NCBI RefSeq assembly: GCF_002726155.1
Contig: NZ_PBSH01000031.1
Location: 62,001 to 126,000, forward strand
DNA: 64,000 nucleotides
From: Alcanivorax sp.
GTDB lineage: Bacteria; Pseudomonadota; Gammaproteobacteria; Pseudomonadales; Alcanivoracaceae
Direction of reading: 5' to 3'
The notes beneath the pieces were generated by a model, which was not told the DNA's origin, did no database searches, and worked only from the letters and a program-made list of their open reading frames with translations. Below, piece by piece: positions 34,623-43,331 of the stretch. Made by a program: the position numbers and the translations under genes. Numbering within the stretch: position 1 is the stretch's first letter; each line of letters begins with the position of its first letter.

Positions 34623-35789
34623 ATGCAGAGATTTGACTGGAAAGACCCCTTGTTGCTGGAAACCCAGCTCACTGAAGACGAGCGAATGATCCGTGATGCG
34701 GCGCAGGACTACTGCCAGAGCAAGTTGATGACGCGCGTGCTTGAGGCGAACCGTCACGAGATTTTCCACCGGGAAATCATGACGGAAATGGGCGCACTGG
34801 GCTTTCTCGGCCCCACCATTCCTGAGCAATATGGTGGCGCCGGCGTAAACCATGTCAGTTATGGCCTGGTTGCCCGTGAAGTGGAGCGGGTGGATTCCGG
34901 TTACCGTTCAGCCATGAGCGTGCAGTCGTCCTTGGTGATGTTCCCTATCTACACCTTCGGCAGTGAAGCGGTGCGCGAGAAATACCTGCCCAGGCTTGCC
35001 ACCGGTGAATGGGTGGGCTGCTTTGGCCTGACCGAGCCGGACCACGGTTCTGACCCGGGCTCCATGAGCACCCGTGCCAAAAAGGTGGATGGGGGTTACC
35101 TGCTCAATGGGGCCAAGACCTGGATTACCAATTCGCCGATTGCGGATGTGGCGGTGGTGTGGGCCAACCTGGACGGCAAGATCAACGGCTTTGTAGTGGA
35201 GCGGGGCTTTGACGGCTTCAGCACTCCGAAGATCGAAGGCAAGTTCTCTCTGCGTGCCTCCATCACCGGGCAGATCTCGCTGGACGATTGCTTTGTGCCG
35301 GGAGAAAACCGGTTAGACGTGGAAGGCCTGAAGGGGCCGTTCAGCTGCCTGAACAAGGCGCGCTACGGGATTAGCTGGGGCGCCATGGGCGCGGCGGAAT
35401 TCTGTTGGCAGGCGGCTCGCCAGTACACCCTGGACCGCAAACAGTTTGGCCGTCCATTGGCGGCGACTCAGCTGATACAGAAAAAGCTGGCGGATATGCA
35501 AACTGAGATCACCCTGGGTCTGCAGGGCGCCTTGCAGCTGGGCCGGTTGATGGATGCAGGAGACTGGTCACCGGAAATGGTCTCGCTGATGAAGCGCAAT
35601 AATTGTGGCAAGGCCATTGATATCGCCCGTCAGGCCCGTGACATGCATGGAGGCAATGGGATCAGCGATGAATACCATGTGATTCGCCATGTGATGAACC
35701 TGGAAGCGGTAAATACCTACGAAGGTACGCACGATGTTCACGCCTTGATACTGGGCCGGGCACAGACCGGCTTGCAGGCCTTCGGCTAA
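34623..35789 (+). CDS. gcdH: Glutaryl-CoA dehydrogenase
   Basis: Oxidises and decarboxylates glutaryl-CoA to crotonyl-CoA, the last committed step of lysine, tryptophan and glutarate degradation. It has 388 residues from ATG 34623, preceded by AGGA with 7-nt spacing; ATG 34602 is less well placed. Recognised by [14 protein letters not shown], whose Arg (R95) binds the distal carboxylate, [16 protein letters not shown], and the C-terminal [20 protein letters not shown] with the catalytic Glu (E367). It probably shares a transcript with the thiolase gene; the 98-nt spacer carries a class-C repeat arm. No LysR-type regulator is adjacent. Confidence 0.95.
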   Translation: MQRFDWKDPLLLETQLTEDERMIRDAAQDYCQSKLMTRVLEANRHEIFHREIMTEMGALGFLGPTIPEQYGGAGVNHVSYGLVAREVERVDSGYRSAMSVQSSLVMFPIYTFGSEAVREKYLPRLATGEWVGCFGLTEPDHGSDPGSMSTRAKKVDGGYLLNGAKTWITNSPIADVAVVWANLDGKINGFVVERGFDGFSTPKIEGKFSLRASITGQISLDDCFVPGENRLDVEGLKGPFSCLNKARYGISWGAMGAAEFCWQAARQYTLDRKQFGRPLAATQLIQKKLADMQTEITLGLQGALQLGRLMDAGDWSPEMVSLMKRNNCGKAIDIARQARDMHGGNGISDEYHVIRHVMNLEAVNTYEGTHDVHALILGRAQTGLQAFG

Positions 35790-36709
35790 CAACTGCCACT
35801 CTTGCCCTGAAGGTGTGTGCTTGAGGGGCAGGGTGGCAGTGGCGAACCGGATAGAGGAAAGGAAAGTGGCCTGTTATATGCACGGCTGTACCAGGGTGTC
35901 ACCCTTGGTAACGTGTGGCTGCCCCAATTTTGTACACAGTTTTTTGTCAATGCTCTTTTTCTGCAGAAAAAAATGACAACTACGTTAAATACCCATAAAA
36001 AATAGCGTAACCTCATGATTTAAAAATAAAAAAATGATTGGTTAAAAAATAGTCATGTCGTCCTGAGGCGTGATTTTTGGGTGATGTTGCAATGTTTTCT
36101 ACCGTCTATGCACAGGGTTATCCACAGGATCTGTGGAAAAAGTCTGCCAGTCAGGAACGCCCTGATTCGCCATAGACCGAAAACACAGGTTTGTTATGAC
36201 AGATATATGATTTGTCTGGCGCTTTTGCACAAGCTGATTACTCCCGCCATTTTGCCAACCGGCTCAACCTCTTTCTGTGAGTAGTGTAAAAAAACACCAA
36301 TAAGTCACTGAATAATCAATGATTTATGATTAGCGTAAAAATAAACCAGTTTGCGGGAAGCGGCGGATACCGGGCGCTTCGGCCGGTTTTAGTCAGGTTG
36401 TTCACAAAGTTATGCACAGCTTTTGTGGAATAATCCCCAGCACAGAAAAAAGTCCTGACGGGCTTGACCTTTCGTCGCTTTTCCGAGCCTGTGTCAGCTT
36501 GGTGAAAAACCACGCAAATCGCTGGATGGCCCGCCATGGCTGGCTTTGGTCGCGTTATCCGACACTCGCTAACAGTGTTATCCACAGATGCCGTGGATAG
36601 AAAGGTGGGTGTGAGTAACTGAGCTGGTGATTGAGTCGTTACAGCTGAGTGCCATGCAAGTGTTAACAGGCTGGTGCCTGCGATGTGTTTATCTGTGGAC
36701 TGCAGAACC
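35790..36709. other. AT-rich non-coding region with clustered DnaA boxes
   Basis: Nearly 1 kb without a credible gene. A very AT-rich block (about 35935-36060, many A/T runs) is followed by DnaA-box matches: TTATCCACA at 36118-36126 and 36578-36586, TTATGCACA at 36410-36418, and inverted TTTTCCACA at 36132-36140, plus a one-mismatch box at 36424-36432. The layout resembles an unwinding element with DnaA sites, but no dnaA, dnaN, rpmH or gidA gene is nearby. It could be a DnaA-titration or replication-linked site. Confidence 0.5.
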
Positions 36710-36737
36710 AAAAAAGGCGCCGTGAGGCGCCTTTTTT
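36710..36737 (-). terminator. Bidirectional terminator of the atu operon
   Basis: Perfect stem AAAAAAGGCGCC / GGCGCCTTTTTT with GTGA loop, 22 nt beyond the stop of the acyl-CoA synthetase gene. Read on the minus strand it ends the atu transcript; the A/T tails make it usable in both directions. Confidence 0.92.
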
Positions 36738-36759
36738 GTGCTTCTTTGCAGCGAGTGCG

Positions 36760-38589
36760 CTAGAAGCGGTACTCACCACTGTCGATGCCGTTTTGCGTGG
36801 CTTCGTCCAGTTTCTGGTAGCAGCTTTCACCAGGCAGCAGCGCGTACACCGCGTTGCTTTGTTGGCTCAGGTCATACTTCTGTTCCTTGAGCTTGTTTTT
36901 CTGGTGCTTGAAGGTGCCAGTGGTTTCCATGGCTTCTTCGTTGATACGCAGGAAAACCGGAATGGCATAAGGCGGCAATTCCCGCTTCAGGTAGGCACAC
37001 AGGCCCTCGAAGTCGAAGTCGCTGTGGTTACCGGTCAGGCGGATCTGGCCCATGCCGGCACGGCCGTTGGTGTTGGGAATTTCCACACCGTAGACCACGG
37101 ATTCCTGGATGCCGTCATAGCCATCAAGAATCTGTTCCACTTCGGTGGTGGATACGTTTTCACCTTTCCAGCGGAAGGTATCCCCCAGGCGGTCCACAAA
37201 CTGGGCGTGGCGGAAACCGATATCGCGCATCATGTCGCCGGTGTTGAACCAGGCATCACCTTTGGCAAAGACATCACGGTAGATGGATTTCTCTGTTTTC
37301 TCCGGGTCGGTGTAGCCGTCGAAAGGCGTTTTCTCGGTGATCTCGCCCAGCATCAGCCCGGATTCACCCTTGCCGACCTTGATCATGTGGCCTTTGCTGT
37401 CACGCACTGGCTCGTCACGCTCTTTGTCGTATTTGACGATGGCGTAGCTGACCGGGGAGAAACCCACAGTGTTGTCGAAGTTGAACACGTTGGTGAAAGC
37501 CACGTTGCCTTCCGAGGAGGCATACAGCTCGACCACACGATCAATGCCGAAGCGGTTCTTGAAGTCTTTCCAGATGCTCGGGCGCAGGCCGTTACCGACG
37601 ATGGTGTGGACCTTGTTGTCCTGATCGTTCGGCTTCTCTGGTTGTTCGTGCAGGTAACGGCACAGCTCGCCGACATAGCCGAAGGCGGTGCAGTTATGGC
37701 GGCGGATGTCTTCCCAGAAACCACTGGCGGAGAATTTGCGCGCAATGACGATGGAGCCGGCGCTGGCGATTACCGACGCCCAGCAGATCACCATGCCGGT
37801 GGCGTGGTAGAACGGCAGGGTGGTGTAGATGCGGTCATCCTTGGTCAGGCGTACGGCGGAGAAGCCGAAGCCACCATAGGCTTTTTCCCAGCGACCGTGG
37901 TTGAAGACCACCGCCTTGGGCAGACCAGTGGTGCCGGAGGTATAAATGTAGAACAGCGGGTCGCGCAGGAATGTCTGCTTGCTGGACGCCGGGTTCTCAC
38001 TGGAGCAGTCACGGCTTTCGCTGGCCAGGTTTTTGTAACCCGCCGGGGCTTCACCGGGGTTTTCCAGGGTGTTCTGATCCGCAAAGAAGAAGAAATTGTC
38101 CTTCAGATCCAGATCACCGCGGACTTCTTCCACGGCATCAATCAATTCTTCGCCAACGATGGCGGCTTTGGGTTTCACCAGATTGAAACTATGGATCAGT
38201 ACCTTGCCGCGCTGGGAGGTATTGATCAGGGCCGCACAGACGCCCAGTTTGGCACAGGCAAGAACAGTGGCCAGTAGCTCGGGGCGGTTTTCCACGTTGA
38301 CGGCAACGGTATCGCCTTTTTTCAGGCCGATAGAGGCCAGATAGTCTGCCAGGCGGTTGGCCCAGGCGTTGAACTGCTTGTAAGTAAGTTCTGTGTCCTG
38401 GTAGATCACGGCAGCGCCATTCGGGTTCATGCTGGTGGCGCGCTCGATAGCAACGCCCAGCCCCAATGGCTTGCTGGTGTCAGTGATTTTCGCCATCTTC
38501 GAGCCCTTGATCAGGCCGGGAAGATTGGTGATTACCTCTGGAACCTTGGACAGAAGCTTGGGCAACGTGATGATGTCGGCGTTGCTCAT
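36760..38589 (-). CDS. atuH: Very-long-chain-type acyl-CoA synthetase (AtuH-like)
   Basis: ATP-dependent acid:CoA ligase of the FATP/very-long-chain family, activating a carboxylic acid. It has 609 residues. The AMP-binding P-loop is YTSGTTGLPK (216-225). Other family motifs are TLPFYHATGM, VVELYASSEGN, FNTGDMMRD and DRLGDTFRWKGENVSTTEVE. ATG 38589 follows GGAG. It is the last gene of the atu cluster, 235 nt after atuF. In P. aeruginosa atuH occupies the same place after atuG; here atuG is missing. The probable substrate is citronellic or geranic acid (from the cluster context). Confidence 0.82.
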   Translation of the reverse strand: MSNADIITLPKLLSKVPEVITNLPGLIKGSKMAKITDTSKPLGLGVAIERATSMNPNGAAVIYQDTELTYKQFNAWANRLADYLASIGLKKGDTVAVNVENRPELLATVLACAKLGVCAALINTSQRGKVLIHSFNLVKPKAAIVGEELIDAVEEVRGDLDLKDNFFFFADQNTLENPGEAPAGYKNLASESRDCSSENPASSKQTFLRDPLFYIYTSGTTGLPKAVVFNHGRWEKAYGGFGFSAVRLTKDDRIYTTLPFYHATGMVICWASVIASAGSIVIARKFSASGFWEDIRRHNCTAFGYVGELCRYLHEQPEKPNDQDNKVHTIVGNGLRPSIWKDFKNRFGIDRVVELYASSEGNVAFTNVFNFDNTVGFSPVSYAIVKYDKERDEPVRDSKGHMIKVGKGESGLMLGEITEKTPFDGYTDPEKTEKSIYRDVFAKGDAWFNTGDMMRDIGFRHAQFVDRLGDTFRWKGENVSTTEVEQILDGYDGIQESVVYGVEIPNTNGRAGMGQIRLTGNHSDFDFEGLCAYLKRELPPYAIPVFLRINEEAMETTGTFKHQKNKLKEQKYDLSQQSNAVYALLPGESCYQKLDEATQNGIDSGEYRF

Positions 38590-38678
38590 AGGATCTCCAT
38601 TGTCTGTGTTCTTGGAAGGCCCGGAAAAGCCGGAAGCCCAGTGTTGGCAAGCGGGCGCTTACCTTAACCGCAGCACCA

Positions 38679-38700
38679 GGGCAGGGCAAGCACCCTGCCC
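38679..38700. other. GC-rich hairpin between atuF and atuH
   Basis: An 8-bp perfect inverted repeat (GGGCAGGG / CCCTGCCC) with a 6-nt loop in the 235-nt atuF-atuH spacer. There is no T run; it may stabilise or process the upstream message. Confidence 0.45.
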
Positions 38701-38824
38701 GGCGGCGGTGCCCGGGGAAATCGGAGAGGTCCGTTTTGGCCCGATTTGCCCGGTGCAAATTATTGGATCACAGCGGAGTGTCCTTCTCCGTGGGAAAATT
38801 GTCACTGACCGAATGTGACGGACG

Positions 38825-40783
38825 TTACTGTGCTGCATCCGGGGTGACAGTGACCAGCAATTGTTGGCGTTTTACCTGGCTGCCCACATTGAGATCAAGC
38901 ACCTTAATGGTGCCGTCACAGTCGGCTTTCAGGCTGTGCTCCATTTTCATGGCCTCCATGACCACCAGAACCTGCCCCTTGCTGACGGTATCGCCGGCTT
39001 TCACGTTCACGTCGATAATGGCGCCGTCCATGGGGGCTCGGATCAGGCCGGAACCGGCCTGGTCGCTGCTGCCGGCAGCGGTATGGGTATCATCGGTGAA
39101 GCAGGCGGTGCGGCCCTGGCATTGCAGCCAGTATTGCTTGCCATCCTGTAACACGGTGACGTCCACAGCGACGCCGTTGACAGCCACGCGGTTGTCGCTG
39201 AGTGGTGCCAGAGTGATGGCTGATGCCGCATCGCCGACGCTGATCTGTGCCGCGTCATCCTGATAGCGGATATAGAGTGTCTGGGTGTGCGCGCCGCAGC
39301 GCAGGGTGACGGGTTGTGCCCCCAGGGTGCTGGAGTGCCAGCCGCGCAGGGCATCAGAGGGGGTTTCGCTGCGACAGTGATACAGGGCAGCCAGTGCCCA
39401 TAACAAGGCGTCCGGGGCATCGCCGGCCAGGCTACTGTCGTCGGCAAAGTCATCCCCAATAAAGGCGGTAGTCGCGTCACCACGGGCAAAGACCGGATGG
39501 GCGAGGATCGCGGCCAGGAACTGGCGGTTGTCGTTGACGCCCATCAGGGTGGTGTCTTGCACGGCACGAATCAGGCGGCGGCGGGCGTCTTCGCGGCTAT
39601 CACCCACGGCAATGATCTTGGCCAGCATGGGGTCGTAATGGCTGCCGATCTCGGCGCCTTCCACCAGGCCGTGGTCGATGCGAATACCGTCACCACTGGC
39701 CGGTTGCCAGCGCAACACCGGGCCGGTTTGCGGCATGTAGTTCTGTGCCGGATCTTCTGCGTAGAGGCGCACTTCCATGGCATGGCCGGTGAGCTGTACC
39801 TGGTCTTGGGTCAGTGGCAGGGCTTCACCTCTAGCGACCTTGATTTGCCAGGCGACCAGATCCAGACCGGTGACCAGCTCGGTGACCGGATGCTCTACCT
39901 GCAGGCGAGTGTTCATTTCCAGGAAGAAAAAGTCGCCCTCCGGAGCAAGCAGGAATTCCACCGTGCCGGCGCCCACATACTGGCAGGCCTTGGCGGCCTG
40001 TACGGCGGCCTCGCCCATGCGTTGGCGCAGGGGCTCGTCCACTGCCGGGGAGGGCGCTTCTTCCACCACTTTCTGGTGGCGGCGTTGCACGGAGCAGTCG
40101 CGCTCTCCCAGATGGATCACGTTGCCGTGGCGGTCACCGAATACCTGAATTTCCACATGCCGGGGCTGCAGCACAGCGCGTTCCAGGATCAGCTCGTCAC
40201 TGCCGAACGCGTTTTTGGCTTCCTGACGGGCGCTTTTCAGCTGTGCGCTGATATCCCCTGCGTCGGTGACCACGCGCATACCCCGACCGCCACCGCCGGC
40301 ACTGGCTTTGATCATCAATGGCAGGCCGATACGTTCGGCCTCCTGCTGTAAGCGTTCGTCACTTTGTTCTTCGCCCTGGTAGCCCGGGATACACGGCACA
40401 CCGGCGTCTTGCATGGCAATCTTGGAAAGCCGTTTGGAGCCCATCAGCTGAATGGCGTCTTCATCGGGGCCGATAAAGGTAATGCCCGCCTCTTTGCATG
40501 CCTTGGAAAAAGCAGCATTTTCGGAGAGAAAGCCGTAACCGGGATGCACCGCATCAGCGCCGGTTTGCTGGCAGGCGGCGAGCAAGGCGTCCATGTTCAG
40601 GTAGGAAGCGCTGGCCAGGGCCGGGCCGATACAAACCGCTTCGTCAGCCAGTTGCACATGACGGGCACCGGCATCCGGCTCGGAATAGACCGCCACGGTC
40701 CGGTAGCCCAGGGACTGGGCGGTGGCGATGACCCGGCAGGCAATCTCGCCACGGTTGGCAATCAGGATTTTTTCAAAGCTCAT
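38825..40783 (-). CDS. atuF: Geranoyl-CoA carboxylase, biotin-containing alpha subunit
   Basis: Biotin carboxylase plus biotin carrier, 652 residues; with AtuC it carboxylates cis-geranoyl-CoA at the gamma-methyl group. Domains in order: biotin carboxylase N-domain (ILIANRGEIACRVIATAQSL), ATP-grasp with GGGGRGMRVV and the catalytic EMNTRLQVEHPVTE, biotin carboxylase C-domain, a spacer, and a biotinyl domain with VMEAMKMEHS (biotinyl lysine K613). ATG 40783 follows AAGGA. Methylcrotonyl-CoA carboxylase alpha (LiuD) has the same architecture; the atuA/atuR context decides for AtuF. A class-B repeat lies in the upstream spacer. Confidence 0.9.
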   Translation of the reverse strand: MSFEKILIANRGEIACRVIATAQSLGYRTVAVYSEPDAGARHVQLADEAVCIGPALASASYLNMDALLAACQQTGADAVHPGYGFLSENAAFSKACKEAGITFIGPDEDAIQLMGSKRLSKIAMQDAGVPCIPGYQGEEQSDERLQQEAERIGLPLMIKASAGGGGRGMRVVTDAGDISAQLKSARQEAKNAFGSDELILERAVLQPRHVEIQVFGDRHGNVIHLGERDCSVQRRHQKVVEEAPSPAVDEPLRQRMGEAAVQAAKACQYVGAGTVEFLLAPEGDFFFLEMNTRLQVEHPVTELVTGLDLVAWQIKVARGEALPLTQDQVQLTGHAMEVRLYAEDPAQNYMPQTGPVLRWQPASGDGIRIDHGLVEGAEIGSHYDPMLAKIIAVGDSREDARRRLIRAVQDTTLMGVNDNRQFLAAILAHPVFARGDATTAFIGDDFADDSSLAGDAPDALLWALAALYHCRSETPSDALRGWHSSTLGAQPVTLRCGAHTQTLYIRYQDDAAQISVGDAASAITLAPLSDNRVAVNGVAVDVTVLQDGKQYWLQCQGRTACFTDDTHTAAGSSDQAGSGLIRAPMDGAIIDVNVKAGDTVSKGQVLVVMEAMKMEHSLKADCDGTIKVLDLNVGSQVKRQQLLVTVTPDAAQ

Positions 40784-40823
40784 TGTGATTCCTTACCGGT
40801 GTTCCGGTTGAAAATACTTTCCC

Positions 40824-40938
40824 GCAGGAGCGCTACTTGAGGACACGAACCGCTCAGGAGCGAGATACGAGTAACGAGTAGCGAAATGCAAAAACGAGGC
40901 AAGCTGGTTTCACGACTCGTCACTCGCTCCTCGCAACG
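40824..40938. repeat. Class-B word element 1 (ACGAG arms)
   Basis: Fills the atuE-atuF spacer. GCAGGAGCGCTACTTGAGG at 40824-40842 resembles the outer REP-like part of element 2 (41784). The inner arms run through GATACGAGTAACGAGTAGCG and, inverted, CACGACTCGTCACTCGCTCC. Word order differs between arms, so pairing is only partial. Confidence 0.6.
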
Positions 40939-40945
40939 TATGTGC

Positions 40946-41755
40946 TTATTGATTCCAGGCCGCCGGGCGTTTTTGTACGAACGCGATGGTGCCTTCCTGG
41001 CCTTCCTCGCTGTTGACCGCAGCAGCGAAGTCGGTGGCGGCCTGGTCCAGCAAGGTGTTCATGGGAATGTGGCCCACGTTTAATACCAGCTCTTTGGTGA
41101 CGCGATTGGCATGTGGCGCACAGCGGCGAACGGCCGACAGGGTGTTCTCCAGGGCAGCATTCAGTGCCTTGGTGTCACTTGCCACCTCATGCACGATACC
41201 CAGCCGCAAGGCTTCGCTTCCCTTGAAGCGTACGCCAGTCAACGCCAGGCGGCGGGCCTGGGTCAGGCCGATGCGTTCCACCACAAAGGGGGCAATTTGT
41301 GCGGGGATCACACCCAGCCCGGTTTCCGGCAGGCCGAAGGTGGCGTCTTCGCTGGCAATGGCCACGTCCGAAATACACGCCAGGCCAAAGCCGCCACCGA
41401 GCACCGCCCCTTCCAGCACGGTGATCATTACCTGTGGCTGACGGTTGGCTGCGGTAATCATTTCCCCGAAACGACGGTTCAGCGCCTGGAAGGCATTATC
41501 GTCGCCGCTGGCGGCCTGCTGTCGCGCTCCGGCCATGTCCTTGATGTCGCCGCCGGCACAGAAATGGCCGTCGGCGCCGCGCAGAACGATGGCACGAATG
41601 GTTGTATCGCCGGCCACGCTTTCAAACACCGCCATCAATTCGTTCACCATGGTCAGGCTCATGGCATTGCGGCTTTCGGGCCGGTTCAAGGTGATATGCA
41701 GAACCGGGCCGTCTTGATTTAGCTGTAAGGTATCTGTTTTCGGTAGCGTCATCAT
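40946..41755 (-). CDS. atuE: Isohexenylglutaconyl-CoA hydratase (AtuE-like)
   Basis: Crotonase-family hydratase acting on the product of geranoyl-CoA carboxylase. It has 269 residues; ATG 41755 follows GAGAGGAG. Substrate/oxyanion segments are CAGGDIKDM (about residues 66-74) and EGAVLGGGFGLA. The second catalytic glutamate is present in FGLPETGLGVIP (E144), but the first, usually in GGGxE, is Gly (G124). In methylglutaconyl-CoA hydratases and standard crotonases both are normally Glu. The protein lies between atuD and atuF, each spacer holding a class-B repeat. Confidence 0.88.
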   Translation of the reverse strand: MMTLPKTDTLQLNQDGPVLHITLNRPESRNAMSLTMVNELMAVFESVAGDTTIRAIVLRGADGHFCAGGDIKDMAGARQQAASGDDNAFQALNRRFGEMITAANRQPQVMITVLEGAVLGGGFGLACISDVAIASEDATFGLPETGLGVIPAQIAPFVVERIGLTQARRLALTGVRFKGSEALRLGIVHEVASDTKALNAALENTLSAVRRCAPHANRVTKELVLNVGHIPMNTLLDQAATDFAAAVNSEEGQEGTIAFVQKRPAAWNQ

Positions 41756-41783
41756 GCGCTCCTCTCAACATGTCTACAGGGCC

Positions 41784-41943
41784 GCTGTAGGAGCGCCGCT
41801 TGAGGCGCGAACAGAATATGAGTTGCGAGGCGCGAGTTACGAGGCCCGAAAACCTGAAACACGATGGTTCGGTTGTGCATTTCGCTTCTCGTAACTCGCT
41901 TCTCGCTCCTGGGTTTTCGCGGCTCAAGCGCCGCTCCTACAGC
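41784..41943. repeat. Class-B word element 2 with REP-like outer arms
   Basis: Nested inverted repeat in the atuD-atuE spacer. The outer arms 41784-41811 and 41916-41943 match at 26 of 28 positions (GCTGTAGGAGCGCCGCTTGA and onwards to CGCGAA). They also fold on themselves (GCGCC/GGCGC), resembling Pseudomonas-type REP sequences. Inner arms are GCGAG/ACGAG words (GGCGCGAGTTACGAGG; inverse CTTCTCGTAACTCGCTTCTC). Confidence 0.8.
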
Positions 41944-41972
41944 GGGCAGTATTCCGGGGCCGGGGTGGCCTG

Positions 41973-43130
41973 TTATTTTTTCTTGCCCGGCAGGATGTCC
42001 ATGGTCTTGCAGATAATGCCCAGCATGACTTCGTCGGCGCCGCCGCCGATGGAACCCAGGCGGCCATCACGGTAGAGCTGGCCGGCGGGGTTTTCCCACA
42101 TGAAGCCGTTACCGCCCCAGTACTGCAGGCAGCTGTCAGCGACTTCACGGCTCAGGCGGCCCACTTTCAGTTTGGCCATGGAGGCCAGCTGCAGGACGTC
42201 CTTGCCATTCACATACATTTCGCAGGCCTGGTAGGTGAGGGCGCGCAGGGCTTCGACCTCGGTTTGCAGTTCGGCCAGACGGAAATGCACGCTCTGGTTG
42301 TCGATCAGTGACATGCCGAATATTTTGCGATCTTTGGCATAGGCGATGGTTTCATCGATGACATGTTCCATGCCCTTGAGACTATTGGCCGCGGCAAACA
42401 GACGCTCTTCCTGGAACTGCATCATCTGCATCATGAAGCCCATGCCTTCCTGACCGATCAGGTTGCGCTGAGGCACGCGCACGTTATCGAAGAACACCTG
42501 GGCGGTTTCCGAAGAGCGCATGCCCAGCTTGTTCAGAGGCTTGTCCACGGTGATTCCAGCGGCATCCTTGGGCACCACGATCAGGGATTTGTTGACGTGA
42601 GGCTTGGCGTCGGAGGTGTTCGCCAGCAGGCAGAAGAAATCCGCGCTGGGGGAGTTGGTGATCCACATCTTGGTACCGTTGATCACGTAGTCGTCGCCAT
42701 CTTTCACCGCGGTGGTTTTTACCGCTGCCACGTCGGAACCGGCATGGGGCTCGGAGACGGCAATGGAGGCCACCATGTCGCCAGCAATGGCCGGAGCAAG
42801 GTAATTACGGCGCAGTTCATCGGAACCGAACCGGGCGATGGCGGGGGTGGCCATGTCAGTCTGTACCCCAACGGCCAACGGTACGCCGCCACAATGGACG
42901 CGGCCCATTTCTTCGCTCATGACCATGCCGTAGGAATAGTCCAGGCCCATGCCGCCAAATTCTTCCGGTTTGGTGACGCCGAGCAGCCCCAGGTCGCCCA
43001 TTTTCTTGAACACTTCGTGAATCGGGAAGCGTCCGGCATCTTCCCATTCGCGGACATGGGGATTCAGTTCCTTGTCGACAAAATTACGGACTGTACGGCG
43101 AAGTTCTTCGTGTTCCTGAGTGAATTGCAT
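41973..43130 (-). CDS. atuD: Citronellyl-CoA dehydrogenase (AtuD-like)
   Basis: Acyl-CoA dehydrogenase converting citronellyl-CoA to cis-geranoyl-CoA. It has 385 residues from ATG 43130, preceded by GGGAG; an upstream in-frame ATG at 43217 would lie in the class-A repeat and is rejected. Segments: VSEPHAGSDVAAVKTTA, MWITNSPSADFFCLLA and the C-terminal LGSIGGGADEVMLGIICKTM. As in other AtuC/AtuD-clade enzymes the YEGT glutamate is absent (GGADEV), so the base must be elsewhere. Neighbouring carboxylase and hydratase genes support the assignment. Isovaleryl-CoA dehydrogenase is the main alternative. Confidence 0.87.
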   Translation of the reverse strand: MQFTQEHEELRRTVRNFVDKELNPHVREWEDAGRFPIHEVFKKMGDLGLLGVTKPEEFGGMGLDYSYGMVMSEEMGRVHCGGVPLAVGVQTDMATPAIARFGSDELRRNYLAPAIAGDMVASIAVSEPHAGSDVAAVKTTAVKDGDDYVINGTKMWITNSPSADFFCLLANTSDAKPHVNKSLIVVPKDAAGITVDKPLNKLGMRSSETAQVFFDNVRVPQRNLIGQEGMGFMMQMMQFQEERLFAAANSLKGMEHVIDETIAYAKDRKIFGMSLIDNQSVHFRLAELQTEVEALRALTYQACEMYVNGKDVLQLASMAKLKVGRLSREVADSCLQYWGGNGFMWENPAGQLYRDGRLGSIGGGADEVMLGIICKTMDILPGKKK

Positions 43131-43167
43131 GGGAGGCTCCCTGTTGTGTTCGTTATGTTCTGTTGTT

Positions 43168-43329
43168 TGAGTTGAAAGCTTAAAGTTCAAAGTTGAAACG
43201 CGGGCCGGGCATGTCATTGACTGAAGTCATCGGTAGCCGCGCCTCAGCCTTCGTGCGCGGGCTGAGCTTTGTCCGTTTGGCTTTGCATAATTCGCGCTTT
43301 TTAACTTTGAACTTTCAGCTTTTAACTGC
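43168..43329. repeat. Class-A word element 3
   Basis: A 162-bp element in the atuC-atuD spacer. Ends TGAGTTGAA... and ...TTTTAACTGC match elements 1 and 2. Arms (left 43171-43197, right 43300-43326) agree at about 24 of 27 positions as inverted repeats and contain GTTCAAAGTT. The interior shares CGCGGGC (43256-43262) with the core of elements 1 and 2. The right end lies 2 nt from the atuC stop codon. Confidence 0.78.
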
Positions 43330-43331
43330 CT

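Noticed and set aside
35790..36709. Calling this the chromosomal oriC outright
   Set aside because: DnaA boxes and AT-rich DNA are suggestive, but dnaA/dnaN/gidA genes are absent and GC skew cannot be measured here.
36316..36711. A 131-codon frame in the DnaA-box region
   Set aside because: Composition is not protein-like, no ribosome-binding site, and it crosses DnaA boxes and the atu terminator.
36685..38277. A 530-codon open frame on the plus strand
   Set aside because: Antisense to the acyl-CoA synthetase gene, which has all family motifs; no homology-like motifs in the plus frame.
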